DNA of 64,000 nucleotides from Discostella pseudostelligera (GCA_036940085.1 JALLBK010000017.1:1-64000), one strand, 5' to 3'. Numbered from the stretch's first letter, positions 42,634 through 53,022 are shown. Program-made: numbers and translations. Notes: a model not told the origin generated them from the sequence alone.

Positions 42634-45351
42634 TCATTTTTTGAAGGACACATTGCCCATCTTGACTTCCATCGGCCTGCCCATGAACTGAACTCCGTTC
42701 AACTCCACAATAGCACGCTTCGCATCTTCGGCTGAATAATACCTAATGAAACCAAACCCCATGCTACGACCTCGACTATTAGTGGCAATATCCGAGCGTT
42801 CAACTTCTCCAATTCTGCAAAAGAAGTCCTTCAATTCCTTCCAAGTAGTATCATATGAGAGGTTGCCGACACGGATATTATATTTCTCCCCGTCAGCCGG
42901 TATGTGTGTCATTCCACCATGAGTCGGCGGTACGTTCGTGTTTACCCCGTGCTTACGGATCTGAGCATTAGGCGCAATCTTTCGCGTATGAGCATTAGGC
43001 ACAACCCTTGTATTCTGTGGAGTAGGCACACCCATTCCATTCTGAGCATTGGGCACAATCTTTTCACGAGGCGAAATCGATGCATTCTGAGCATTAGGCA
43101 CTATCTTTGCATGAGAGTCATGCGGCTGATGTGCTGCACTTTGCGGCTGACGTGCTGCATTCTGGCGACTCGCGCGATTTCGATGATCATTTTGATGCTT
43201 ATTTCCTCCCTGCTGACCACCAGCCGGCTTATTCTGATTACCAACGGAGCCCTTCGCATTTACATTCTTTGAGTTTGTAGTAGACCAAAGCAATTGAGAT
43301 AGGAGTTTGGATAGATCACCCTCTTTGGCCATATCATTTTGCAGCATTTTCCCCAACATACTCTTCGCTTGCTTGAGGCAAGCGGTGATTTTCTTTTGTC
43401 CATTTTCAAGCACATGGCATCCCAAATCGTGAGGGCAATGGCTATCACATGTTTCAAAGGGATCCTCGACACATATTCTCCATAGTTTTGACGACTGGTG
43501 GAGACACGTTTTTTGTAGGGACATTTCACCGAAACGGATGCTGGCGGCCACTGTCTGATGTGGAAAGATGGACGAGTAAAAGTTGAAGTATCCGTAGAGA
43601 AGCATCGCTGGGTTGGTATGAATTGCATGGGGTGCTCGCTGCCAAATATTATTCTTCTTCACATCATCCTTTGTCAGATACAACGTTTGTAGCCCATTAA
43701 TGGAATGCCACGGATTCGACGGGTCATACTGTAGCCCATGCGATTCCATCATCTTGGGACAATTCAAGACCGGTACCATACCAATGCATTGCAGATAAAA
43801 TACTACCAAGTTCAGCCAGGAGTACGAGCTCAATGTTCCCTCGGCGGCGCTTGCAATGCCATTCTTTTTGGCAAATGACTTGACAGAAAGCATCAATAGT
43901 CTCACATTCTTGTCAAACAATGAGTATTCCTTCAGAAGCGACGAGTTGACCACTGCAATTTCATTGAGGAAGCAAAGATCAAAGGCTAAGGACTTTTGCG
44001 CGATCATCGATCCTTTAATGACGGGCACTCTCGCTCTCGTTACGGCAAATAGATTCAAGAATTGTTCCGAACGATAACTCTGTAAGATATCTCGGACATT
44101 GAAGATAGTTTTTCGCATTTTCTTCTCATATTCCGCCGCGGATATCGTACCCCCATCAAAGTCTTGTTTTAATCTATCTAGTTGAGGGAGGTAGATGCTG
44201 ATGTCGACATCATGGGACCCTTCCAATGCAAGGCCGGAGAGACAACTACCATACACGGTGAGACGAGCACCATTAAACCGACGCGATATCGCACGCGTTA
44301 GATGCTGATGAAGTTTGTTGATAGATCGCTGAAGCAAAATGTGCTTGCCGTCACGATCATTATCGAAGCGGTCAATCAAAGCCGCGTTCAGTTTCGATGC
44401 AACTTCCGAATTTAGAGTAGGGAGTTCCATGCATCGGCTCGCTACATGCTCCTTGTTCAGCAACTGCTCATGATTGAACAAGTTCGCCACCCAATCTTTC
44501 GCTGCTAACTCATACCTCCCACCGCCAACTTGTTTCGACATTCTTGCTGTCAAACCTTCTTGCAATTCCTCCAAAAGGTTCTTGTAGGCCAACTTCAATC
44601 GACGCCATCCGTTGGAACTCGCACAAAAGTACACATTCTTCGACAACAGATAATATCTATTCTTGTCCCCACTTATCTGAATCGATGGTCCATTCTTCAT
44701 TTGAAGCCCCAAATCTTGACACTGGGGATGATCTAATATCGGACGAGTAATGTCAATCACAACCCTTATTGAATTGAAAACACCCGCCAACCTAAGCTCG
44801 GGAACCTCAAATTCATCCATGTGATCATCATCATCATCCACAATTTCTTCATCCTCATCTGGTTGCTCGAGTGCTTTTTCACCATCCTCCTGCGTAGTAG
44901 TTGTCGAAGTTGTCATCGTAGATGCCTGCTGTACTAACTTCTTTTGCTCATTCTGTTGTCGCAACCTCCTCTGATTCTCCAACGAAGCTACCTTTCCAAC
45001 GCGATGACGATTCCCTTTGCCACGTTTATTACCCAATCGTCGGATTTCTTCAATGGCTGAGATGATTTTGTCGACAAGACCGACTTGATGTACCAAATTG
45101 TCGAGTGGTTCGACCATGACTACATCGCCCTCGGTGCTGCCTGCGCCTGCCCCGTCATTTGCAGTAGTACCGTTGGTGGTAGAAAATACATCGGAGGAAA
45201 GCGAGAGCTGCAATGCATCTAATAGCCGCTGACATCTGGGAAGGATTGGCTTTTCAATGACAGTAATGCCGTCATTCCCCGCAACTTCTTGAATAATCCA
45301 CCCATTGCTATCCAGAGACAGACGATTGATGTGTAGAGGTGGGCACGACAT
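42634..45351 (-). CDS. Cid1-type terminal nucleotidyltransferase (TUTase/PAP) with C-terminal RRM
   Basis: This is a 905-residue single-exon protein. A nucleotidyltransferase domain at about 355-420 has VYGSCLSGLALEGSHDVDISIY (GS...D-x-D metal-binding pair). The central/PAP-associated region includes LLMLSVKSFAKKNGI, SYSWLNLVVFYLQ and PAMLLYGYFNFYSSIF. A low-complexity linker holds repeats of (K/R)-(I/V)-(V/A)-P-N-A-(Q/H) (about 43110-42955). The end is an RRM with IRVGNLSYDT (RNP2) and SMGFGFIRYY (RNP1). Such enzymes add U or A tails to RNA 3' ends. In animal TUT1 the RRM is at the N-terminus; here it is at the C-terminus. Substrate choice (U6, mRNA or small RNA) cannot be told from sequence. 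Confidence 0.88.
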   Translation of the reverse strand: MSCPPLHINRLSLDSNGWIIQEVAGNDGITVIEKPILPRCQRLLDALQLSLSSDVFSTTNGTTANDGAGAGSTEGDVVMVEPLDNLVHQVGLVDKIISAIEEIRRLGNKRGKGNRHRVGKVASLENQRRLRQQNEQKKLVQQASTMTTSTTTTQEDGEKALEQPDEDEEIVDDDDDHMDEFEVPELRLAGVFNSIRVVIDITRPILDHPQCQDLGLQMKNGPSIQISGDKNRYYLLSKNVYFCASSNGWRRLKLAYKNLLEELQEGLTARMSKQVGGGRYELAAKDWVANLFNHEQLLNKEHVASRCMELPTLNSEVASKLNAALIDRFDNDRDGKHILLQRSINKLHQHLTRAISRRFNGARLTVYGSCLSGLALEGSHDVDISIYLPQLDRLKQDFDGGTISAAEYEKKMRKTIFNVRDILQSYRSEQFLNLFAVTRARVPVIKGSMIAQKSLAFDLCFLNEIAVVNSSLLKEYSLFDKNVRLLMLSVKSFAKKNGIASAAEGTLSSYSWLNLVVFYLQCIGMVPVLNCPKMMESHGLQYDPSNPWHSINGLQTLYLTKDDVKKNNIWQRAPHAIHTNPAMLLYGYFNFYSSIFPHQTVAASIRFGEMSLQKTCLHQSSKLWRICVEDPFETCDSHCPHDLGCHVLENGQKKITACLKQAKSMLGKMLQNDMAKEGDLSKLLSQLLWSTTNSKNVNAKGSVGNQNKPAGGQQGGNKHQNDHRNRASRQNAARQPQSAAHQPHDSHAKIVPNAQNASISPREKIVPNAQNGMGVPTPQNTRVVPNAHTRKIAPNAQIRKHGVNTNVPPTHGGMTHIPADGEKYNIRVGNLSYDTTWKELKDFFCRIGEVERSDIATNSRGRSMGFGFIRYYSAEDAKRAIVELNGVQFMGRPMEVKMGNVSFKK

Positions 45352-45847
45352 TCCGTATTTACTTTATCGAATTGATGATGATGCCGTAAACGTAAAATGA
45401 GACGATCCGATTTTGATGAATGGCGATCCTTAGCGCAATTGTTTCACTCCGAATTCCCGGTGCCAATGCCTCCCGATGGATGGTTTGGCAAGTGTGACGG
45501 TGAAGGGGCAGCTATGGTAGATAGCAGGCTTCTTGCTTGTTGTTGTTGTTGTTGATGGGTGAATGGTTGTGGTATTTCCTCTTTGCCGCCAAGATTCCTC
45601 ATGTTCCCGCCAAAAAAGAGTATCTTTGCGCTCCCGCCAAAATCTTTCCACGTCACTTCTGTCTCCCGCCATTTTTTATGACGTCATCTGCCGTGTTTCC
45701 AGCCAAATGCTGGCACGTGTAAGTTCTTTCTCCGTCTTTACGTCGTCGGTAGAAATTGCTCTTTTCCCGCCACAACATTTGAGCGGGAACGTCGCAGCAA
45801 CATCAACCATCCAACAAGCAACAAGCTACAAGCAAGAGCAATCGACC
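45352..45847. promoter_or_regulatory. Divergent intergenic region with four TCCCGCC motifs
   Basis: No gene lies in these 496 bases. TTCCCGCCAAAA (45604-45615), CTCCCGCCAAAAT (45631-45643), CTCCCGCCATTT (45663-45674) and TTTCCCGCCAC (45763-45773) form a cluster in one orientation, 75-245 bases before the methyltransferase start. This is the densest group of the motif in the window. Confidence 0.5.
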
Positions 45848-48223
45848 ATGAAGATGAAGATGAAGGCCGCCACCCGCTTCGTACTCGTCTCGGCAGCACT
45901 ACTTCTCCGATTTTCATATGCCTTTTCCAGCACACAGTCATCATCATATTATTCATCAAAATCACATTATGATGGTAGCGGTCTCATTCGATTGAGACCT
46001 GGATCTGCCAATGATGAACTACGTCGACTTCTCAAAGAACAACAAATAAATGATATCGAAGGTGACGGTGCAGGGAAATATTATCCGCCGTCGCAGGTCA
46101 TACTTGAGGGTGTGGTGTCGAAGAGGCGTGTTATTGGGAAGCATTTGGTATTTGTTGATGTTGTTCCAATGCAACTGCCAATCTTCCCTACGAGGAAGAG
46201 CACAACGAGGAAAAAGAATAGTACTACAATCTACGACGAGATCGAATCGATTGCACCGGTGCACGCCATTCTGATGAGAGACTATTGGAACCATCCCATC
46301 AATGAAAATTACAATACATCGTCATGCTCATATGACATCTACCACAAAATAATCCAACCGGGTGTACATGTTCAATTGACAGGTCACGTTGGTTCCAGCC
46401 GCAATGATGCCGATGGTGCCATCGTATTCTGCCACACTACCAAGTATATCTTGCTAAACAACAATCCACAACATTTACAAACTGTGTTGAGATATGCCAA
46501 AGAAGGAATGTTAGATATGAATGAGCTGATCAATGCTATTCCATGTCTCAGTCGCGATGAGCTGACAGCTAATCACTCCCTGTCCGAACTTGCAACGGAG
46601 GTACTCGATAGATTTCCAAGGAACTATTTATTTGACCCTTCAAGACTCATGGGGAGTACAAATAGGCAAAAGCTAAATCTACTACCATTGGCTCCTCCTG
46701 AATATATGACGACACCATCTTTTGGAATAGATCGAAATGATTTTGGTGCAGTACACAAAAGTGCACACTTTGAGGCTTCGACGAGAGCAATTACTGTCTC
46801 TGGCATGGTTCAGAATCGAAGGAGATATCAAGGTTCTATCACAGTCCTTACATTGGTTCAACCAGTTTTGCTAGAGGAAAGTAGTGACGATGTCTTGGCA
46901 TTGAGATCAACAGAGGCTGAGAGTCAAAGGTTGTGTGTTGTCTTACATCCGGATGTTCTCACAGCAGGTGATGATAGCAACATCAATAGCATCAAATTAT
47001 CACAAGCTTACGGAAACATGCTGTGTTCAGGTGCTCGTCTTTTAGTGCAAGGATACATGACAGGTGGCTCGGTTGAGAATGCACCAACCATGTGGTCGAC
47101 CAGTTGTCGAATTCTGCAATCAAGTTGGAGACCTAATGCCGTAAGACAGGTCTTGGACATGCTGCATGAAGGGAAAATTGCAGTGGATGAAGCAGCCGAT
47201 GCATTGAAGTTGCCGGGAGGATATAATCAAGCAGAGGATATTGCAAAAGGCACTACATCAGTAACAGAGCGACAATGGTTGGCGGCGGAACTGACTCAAT
47301 CGTTGCAAGGCAAACATTCGCTGCTTGGAAAGGTAACCGCATCAATGGAACAGTCGCTCGTCTCGTTTGCATATGCAAGAGAAAAATACCCCGTTGAGCA
47401 TGTAAGCCTTGAATCTGAGTTTGATTTGCCTCCAGAAGTAAATTCAGTAGTGCAATCAAGTGACGGTAATCATCGATCTTCCACTGGCTCTCGGTGGCAA
47501 CGTGCGAAGGAGCCACAGCTCAAGTTTATGATCAAGCAAATAGGGACAGTCCTGCGTTCCCATCCAGATTATGGTCGAAGGAAGCTCAAGGTTGTAGATA
47601 TTGGTGGTGGCAAAGGCTTACTCTCAAATTTGTTGGCAGAATTGTTCGGTGACACAGTCGAGGTGCAAGTCGTTGATATCTCACAATCAGCCACAAATAA
47701 CGGTATGATGAGAGCGAAACGACGGGGATTACAGAATATTCAGTACACCGCAGCAGACGCGACGGCAATCGATATAGAGGGAGTTGATGTTGTCGTTGCC
47801 CTCCATGCATGTGGGGCACTTGCGGATGTTGCTCTCGGCCATGCAGTGTCCCACGGTGCTGGATTTGTCGTTTGTCCCTGCTGTTATTTGTCCAATTCGC
47901 ACCTTCGAGTATCAGTGCCGAACGCTGATATACCCCGTACGAAGCTCTCCACAGTAGAAGAATGGCTCATGGTCGATCCAATCCAGTATGAACAGCTGAA
48001 GCGAACGGCAGAGGTTCAAGGTGATATCAAACTCGCCAGCGAGGCCATGCACACTGTATGTGGCTTGCGATCACTTGCTGTCCACAGACTATGGCAAGGC
48101 AGTAGATGGCCGTCAGCAGAACTAGGCCTTACCGTCAAGATTAAGAGATTCCCCGTCGCATTCTCAACCCGGAACTTTTGCCTCGTGGGTTCATTCAACC
48201 GAAATCACCCCCCTCCCGGATAG
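45848..48223 (+). CDS. Plastid-targeted OB-fold/SAM methyltransferase, GSTCD-like
   Basis: Starting at ATG 45848 this gives 791 residues; the frame is open further upstream, but this ATG opens a signal peptide (AATRFVLVSAALLLRFSYAFSS) with an ASAF-like site. Two OB-like regions follow: ILEGVVSKRRVIGKHLVFVDVVP...VHVQLTGHVG and ITVSGMVQNRRRYQGSITVLTLV...ARLLVQGYM. Each is followed by a helical segment of the same kind (TVLRYAKEGMLDMNELINAI; QVLDMLHEGKIAVDEAADAL). The C-terminus is a class I methyltransferase: VVDIGGGKGLLSNLL at about 583, and VVALHACGALADVAL with FVVCPCCYLS, the GSTCD/METTL25-type signature. The substrate is unknown; the OB folds suggest RNA. Confidence 0.75.
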   Translation: MKMKMKAATRFVLVSAALLLRFSYAFSSTQSSSYYSSKSHYDGSGLIRLRPGSANDELRRLLKEQQINDIEGDGAGKYYPPSQVILEGVVSKRRVIGKHLVFVDVVPMQLPIFPTRKSTTRKKNSTTIYDEIESIAPVHAILMRDYWNHPINENYNTSSCSYDIYHKIIQPGVHVQLTGHVGSSRNDADGAIVFCHTTKYILLNNNPQHLQTVLRYAKEGMLDMNELINAIPCLSRDELTANHSLSELATEVLDRFPRNYLFDPSRLMGSTNRQKLNLLPLAPPEYMTTPSFGIDRNDFGAVHKSAHFEASTRAITVSGMVQNRRRYQGSITVLTLVQPVLLEESSDDVLALRSTEAESQRLCVVLHPDVLTAGDDSNINSIKLSQAYGNMLCSGARLLVQGYMTGGSVENAPTMWSTSCRILQSSWRPNAVRQVLDMLHEGKIAVDEAADALKLPGGYNQAEDIAKGTTSVTERQWLAAELTQSLQGKHSLLGKVTASMEQSLVSFAYAREKYPVEHVSLESEFDLPPEVNSVVQSSDGNHRSSTGSRWQRAKEPQLKFMIKQIGTVLRSHPDYGRRKLKVVDIGGGKGLLSNLLAELFGDTVEVQVVDISQSATNNGMMRAKRRGLQNIQYTAADATAIDIEGVDVVVALHACGALADVALGHAVSHGAGFVVCPCCYLSNSHLRVSVPNADIPRTKLSTVEEWLMVDPIQYEQLKRTAEVQGDIKLASEAMHTVCGLRSLAVHRLWQGSRWPSAELGLTVKIKRFPVAFSTRNFCLVGSFNRNHPPPG

Positions 48224-48657
48224 CCTGCATGCCATCGTTTCCAATTGAGTCAATCACATCATACGTTCTCCATTGCTTGCCAGAACATAGCCAAATACCA
48301 CCATCGTGGGATGTGAATCTCGGGAATAAAGTAAGAGGGTGGTTCAAGTCAAATATTGAAGCGGCATAGGCTCGGCAGTTTTGAGACGCTTCACACCCAG
48401 TCATCACACAGTAAGGAAATTTAGGTTAGGAGACGATACCCCTTAGTTGAGGATGTCGAGTGAGTACCCTCCTATAACAGTTTTATGAATCCAGATTCAT
48501 TTGCCATCTATAAAGGCTGATTCCGTTGTTGTGGTGCAAAACACTCTCCAATTCTATCGATTGTCAGTGTGTGAATGAGTTGTGGAAGTACTCTCCGAGC
48601 CTATCCACTTCAGAGAGAGCGTGGACGTTCGAAGCTACCCCTGCCTCGTCATCCAGC
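48224..48657. other. Convergent gap without recognisable gene
   Basis: These 434 bases lie between two converging genes. Short frames are present but none has recognisable protein sequence, and I see no repeat. Presumably 3' UTRs. Confidence 0.35.
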
Positions 48658-48957
48658 TTATTTATCCCAAGGAAACTTGAATGCCCCCTTCGCTGCCTCC
48701 TTTTTCACGGGTTTCTTCGGCTCGGGCTTCTTCGGCTCAGATGGCTTGCGTCCCCCCGCCCCATCGTCGAACCACATGGCTGCATCTTCATCGTCGCGGA
48801 TTGTAATTTTTTGGCCTCTGCCTTCGAGGAAGCCACCCATTCTAAGAGCAGATGATGACGCTCTGTGAGAGGACGGAGCGGCTTGGAAAGCTCCGGCGGC
48901 AGTGGCGGTGAGGGCGAGGATGGCTAGGGTAGACTTCATGTTCATGGTTCGGTGCAT
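48658..48957 (-). CDS. Small plastid-targeted protein of unknown function
   Basis: This is a 99-residue protein from ATG 48957 (ATGs at 48945 and 48939 are equally possible). A signal peptide (MKSTLAILALTATAAGAFQ) ends in an ASAF-type AGAF/QAAP site, followed by a short transit part. The mature part is about 60 residues: MGGFLEGRGQKITIRDDEDA, AMWFDDGAGGRKP, then a Lys/Pro/Glu tail ending FKFPWDK. It has no membrane segment and no Cys. It may be a small stromal protein or a small subunit of a complex. The function is not recognised. Confidence 0.62.
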   Translation of the reverse strand: MHRTMNMKSTLAILALTATAAGAFQAAPSSHRASSSALRMGGFLEGRGQKITIRDDEDAAMWFDDGAGGRKPSEPKKPEPKKPVKKEAAKGAFKFPWDK

Positions 48958-49392
48958 AAATAAAAATAGTCGAGGCAGAGTGGCGATGGGTGAACCACGC
49001 ACGTGATATGGTATGGTGGAGCTGTGACTCTGAACGAGGTTGTGGTTGAAGAGGGTTGAAGATTGAAGACAAATCCAAACAGGACCATGGACAGACGCTG
49101 GATACTTACTTCTCCCTTTGATGTATCCAAGCTGGACAGATTGGGAGAAGTCCTAGATTTTCGCGTTCCTTCCCGCGCAAAATTTCTCGTATTCGGACTT
49201 CCCGATTTGTTCTTAGTCTGCACCTGTCTGCACGATCACTACAAACGATCAATAGACTCCGCGATACATATGGTACCATAGGGTTGGATGCTGTTCTCAT
49301 CGCGGGGTCACAGAAGATATTGATGCAATCATGGCATTGTTGCCGCAGTCATTTGCTTTTCCTCACAATTGAACAGACAATCAAAAGAGAAG
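48958..49392. promoter_or_regulatory. Divergent intergenic region, small plastid protein / unknown gene
   Basis: No gene is supported in these 435 bases. CCACGCACGTGATATGG near 48995-49011 contains a CACGTG core. CTTCCCGCGCAAAATT lies near 49169-49184. Confidence 0.35.
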
Positions 49393-50088
49393 ATGAACAT
49401 CATATCGCCATTACACACAAAACGAACCTTGGAAGTACCCTCTTGTTATTATGAAATAATGACAACGAACAGAGACGATCTGGAGCAGGGTATCAGTTGC
49501 CCAGTTGGATTCACTGATGGAGATGTGAAAATGGATGACATAAAGAGCCGATGGTGCGACGAGTGCATGCTCTTTCACATGCTAGAAAGGCAGCGAATAT
49601 CTAAACTTAAGGGACTCTACAAATGCAGTGGTGGGCTCGGGATATCAGATATCGGACACCAAACAGATGCGTTTTCACTCGAGTTGCCTCCGCGGTATCA
49701 GGGTCTCGACCAATCGGCAGAGTGGTTCTTCCAGCAACAATATTTGTCAATACCCAACGAAGGCAACGATGAATGGAAATCTGGACTTGACGAGGCTACT
49801 TTGCGATATCTCGCTGAACTCGCGAAGGTATTGAACGATCGATTCAGTTCTCAGCCTCGACCATCGACACCGGTACATTTGCTTCCGCCAAGTCTTAATA
49901 CTATCACACCACCATCCACACCGTTGTTATTCTCATTTGAAGCATTGGGAATAATATCTCCATCGTCTCTTGACACCGATCCCGAAGCCCGAAGGAAGGA
50001 AGTCGATCTGAGTGACGAAGAGATCATGTCATTGTGGAGTTGTACCCTGCCCTCGGACGACGGAGTTAACTTTGATATGTTTGAATAG
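49393..50088 (+). CDS. Hypothetical acidic protein
   Basis: The 231-residue frame begins at ATG 49393; an in-frame ATG at 49459 (MTTNRDD) is an alternative. The N-terminal half contains KSRWCDECMLFHMLERQRISKLKG, a compact Cys-containing helix-like stretch, and SAEWFFQQQYLSIP. The C-terminal half is Pro/Ser-rich and ends in an acidic, hydrophobic segment (DEEIMSLWSC...NFDMFE) that looks like a short protein-binding or activation motif. I do not recognise the family. It converges with the Fes1-like gene. Confidence 0.5.
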   Translation: MNIISPLHTKRTLEVPSCYYEIMTTNRDDLEQGISCPVGFTDGDVKMDDIKSRWCDECMLFHMLERQRISKLKGLYKCSGGLGISDIGHQTDAFSLELPPRYQGLDQSAEWFFQQQYLSIPNEGNDEWKSGLDEATLRYLAELAKVLNDRFSSQPRPSTPVHLLPPSLNTITPPSTPLLFSFEALGIISPSSLDTDPEARRKEVDLSDEEIMSLWSCTLPSDDGVNFDMFE

Positions 50089-50204
50089 GATTGTTGCTCT
50101 GATAAATGTAATATTGTTGTGCCATTATTTCTGAAGATGTCCTGACGTGGAGACGACATCATTTCCTCTTTCCGTGTAGTAGCTAATTAGTGATAATGAC
50201 ACAT

Positions 50205-51437
50205 TCATTGACAAATTGCCAATGGCTGAGAAGGCGGAGCGTCGTCTTTTCCGTCGTTGGCATTCTCTATTCCTGCTTCTGCGCCTGCTTCTACTAATGC
50301 CACCATCAACGTTTCCCACGCTTCCAACTCCAAAGATGCAAGCTCCCTTTCTTCACTCCCATCCTTCAAACTGTGTATCGTTTGAATTCGCTTCACGCCA
50401 ATAGATCCGATGGAATTCTTATGCTGCATTATTATGTTCGATGCTGGTTCCCCCATGGAAGCTTCATCCGACTGAGGAGTTGGTTTCAGTTGTAACAGCC
50501 GAGACAACATCGAAACACTCATTTCTCTAATCTCCGCATCCTCTTCCCACTCAGCATTAATCCCATGCGTGCAGATATAGGATATGACATCTTGAAATTG
50601 TCCATGCCGTTCAATGGTGGCATTGTCCGACGTTAGGAGCGCCCTAAGAAAGAAGAGTGATCTCTTCCTCAATTGCACCGATGGCTTTGGTGTACTATTT
50701 GGTTGCTGCATACCTAACCCAAACTTCAACATTGCCCTACCCTGTTCGTTCATGCAAAAGATATGTTCTGCCACGGAATGTTCACGAATACTGGCACTTA
50801 ATGCTTGAACTGTCTTTTCACGCATGGAATCATCTCCCTCACTGTCAAAAAAGAGTTGTACCAATTGAGGAATATGCCCTTGTTCCAATAAACTCAATTG
50901 CACTGGAGGATTGTTTTGACACATGGTCGATAGGACACCTAATGCGGCTTTTCGAATCGACTTGGGAATAGTTCTCATAGGAGCAGCAGTAGTCGCAGTA
51001 TTCTCGTCAGCATGATAGGTAGCAATGCCAAGTAAGAATGCTAATCCCCCCATGGCCATGAATGCACGAGCATAATCAATTTGTTCGACAATATCTCGAA
51101 GTTCTTGCAGTAGATCAATGACATCTTCCTCCTCCAACTCTTTGCGCTTCTCTTCCTGTTTGCTCTCGCCAATATCACCACCGCCACCCGATACACTACT
51201 ACTGCTGCTGCTATCCAGCATCATCTCAAAAGTATCCGTCAAATCTGCCAATATACATTTCATGCGTTGACCTTCGTCAATAATTCCCTCGGACATGACC
51301 TTTTCTAGAAATGCGATATCTTCCGGGCTCATGGGTTTTGTGTCCGATGATGGCGCAGCCGTTCCGTCGCTGTAGGCTAGTGACCATTTGAGTAGGCCGA
51401 GCCATGCAAAGGGAGAATTGCCACCGTTGGATGTCAT
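50205..51437 (-). CDS. Fes1/HspBP1-type Hsp70 nucleotide-exchange factor
   Basis: This is a 410-residue protein. The N-terminus FAWLGLLKWSLAYSDGT matches the Fes1 N-terminal motif. An acidic linker is followed by armadillo-type helical repeats (LLQELRDIVEQIDYARAFMAMGGLAFLL, RKAALGVLSTMCQNNPPVQLSLLEQGHIPQLVQLF, EKTVQALSASIREH, LRKRSLFFLRALL), the fold that pries open the Hsp70 nucleotide-binding domain in the cytosol. It is somewhat longer than yeast Fes1 because of Ser/Gly inserts. Together with the DnaJ gene it is the second Hsp70 partner in the window, but the two are 27 kb apart. Confidence 0.85.
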   Translation of the reverse strand: MTSNGGNSPFAWLGLLKWSLAYSDGTAAPSSDTKPMSPEDIAFLEKVMSEGIIDEGQRMKCILADLTDTFEMMLDSSSSSSVSGGGGDIGESKQEEKRKELEEEDVIDLLQELRDIVEQIDYARAFMAMGGLAFLLGIATYHADENTATTAAPMRTIPKSIRKAALGVLSTMCQNNPPVQLSLLEQGHIPQLVQLFFDSEGDDSMREKTVQALSASIREHSVAEHIFCMNEQGRAMLKFGLGMQQPNSTPKPSVQLRKRSLFFLRALLTSDNATIERHGQFQDVISYICTHGINAEWEEDAEIREMSVSMLSRLLQLKPTPQSDEASMGEPASNIIMQHKNSIGSIGVKRIQTIHSLKDGSEERELASLELEAWETLMVALVEAGAEAGIENANDGKDDAPPSQPLAICQ

Positions 51438-51833
51438 TGTAGTATGATTTGTGGAGAGGTTATGGGTAGAATAGGGTAGAATGATGTAATATTATTATGG
51501 GTGGATGATGGACGGTGGGGCCAATGGCATGGGAATTGGGAATGCCAAGCTGAAAAGATCTCCATCGACGGACGGATCGGATAGATGATAGATGGACGTA
51601 CGGTGGTGCACTGGACGGACAGGCACCGTATCTACTTACGTGACGAAGACCCGCGAGACAGTGGAGTACCGTAGGAGGTATGTTTTGACGTAGGAATCAA
51701 TATAAATGGCTTCCTGCCTTTTTCAAAACTGGCGGAAAGTATTGAATCTGTAGGAGTATTTCGTACTGTCTGTGAAAAAGTCCCACCATCATCATTCTCT
51801 CCACTCGCTCTCCACTCTCCACCTCTTCAAACG
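51438..51833. promoter_or_regulatory. Divergent intergenic region, Fes1-like / M50 protease
   Basis: There is no gene in these 396 bases. A GGACGGACGGATCGGATAGATGATAGATGGACG stretch near 51567-51599 is a degenerate GA/GG repeat. AAACTGGCGGAAAG near 51726-51739 is an imperfect TGGCGGGA word. Confidence 0.3.
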
Positions 51834-53022
51834 ATGACGACGATGGCGACGACCGCAATGATGATCCGGACGGCACGGCCGATATTCTTGCAGCGCGGCA
51901 TTATTCCAGTGGCGAACCCAACGATAAACCCAGCGATTGTAAACAAATCTTCGTCGATAATATGGTCTCGTCGACTGCGCCATTTGAATAAATCATCGTC
52001 AGCGTCAGTTGGCACGAAGGCGACGTGCCACCCAAGAATTTCTCCCGCGACGAATCTATTATTCAGCCGCGCAGTGCTCCCTCCCACACTCTTCCATTCA
52101 AGTCAACAGTATGCTGTAGTACGGATCTATTCCTCACAACAAGGTGGGGGGTCACCTCGAAATCGTCTTGTTTCTAGTCTGGGTATGATAGGTGCCGGTG
52201 GCATGTTATTGCTTGGCAAGGGCAAGTATTTGCTTGGCGCATTGAAATTGACAAAATTCGCATCGTTGGGTTCCATGCTGCTGACAGTGGGAGCGTATAC
52301 TGCATTTTGTGAGTGAAGAATATGGCATATTTTTGTATTCGTATGCATTCTGTTTCAATTAATTTTTTACGCTTGATTTTTTCTTTTCAGATGGTCTGCC
52401 CTACGCAGTTGGAATGACTTCCCTCATTTTAATACATGAGAGTGGACACGCATTAGTTATGAAAAAGCTTGGTATACCATTTAGTCCCATGGTATTCATT
52501 CCATTTATGGGAGCAGCCGTCGCAATGCGAAAACGTCCTAAGGATGCCTACGAGGAGGCACTGGTTGCATTTGGTGGACCAGTACTTGGAAGTGTTGGTG
52601 CATTAGGATGTGCCGGTGCTGCTCATGTTATGGATAGTCATTTACTATTTGCACTTGCTGATTTTGGATTCATGATCAATCTATTCAATATGATTCCATT
52701 GGGAAGTATGGATGGAGGGCGGATATGCGGTGCAATAAGTCCATATGCGGGTGTGGTCGGATTGGGGATTGGAGGGATGATGGCCTACGAAGGAATGATA
52801 TTCAATCCAATCTTTTACTTGATTTTGTTGGGTGGAGGATATGAGACATTTATGAGATTTTACGATCCTCTTGGTCATGCTCCGCCGAATTATTATCTGA
52901 TCAAACCTGGGCAGAGAGTGGCTATTACCGGTGGATATTTTGGTCTTGTGGGGGCATTGTTCGCAACGATGGCATGGAATCGTCAATATATGCGGACACC
53001 TGAACAGTTGAAGAGACAATAG
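51834..53022 (+). CDS. M50 (site-2-protease-like) membrane metalloprotease
   Basis: Two exons (51834-52308 and 52391-53022) give 368 residues. The N-terminus is basic, hydroxylated and lacks acidic residues, so a mitochondrial transit peptide is likely. The membrane domain carries the zinc motif HESGH (174-178) and the second metal-site motif LFNMIPLGSMDGGRICG, both intact, with FGGPVLGSVGALG between them. M50 enzymes cut substrates inside membranes. A targeting signal plus a minimal catalytic core with no PDZ or CBS domain is the plain form of the family. The substrate is unknown. Confidence 0.88.
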
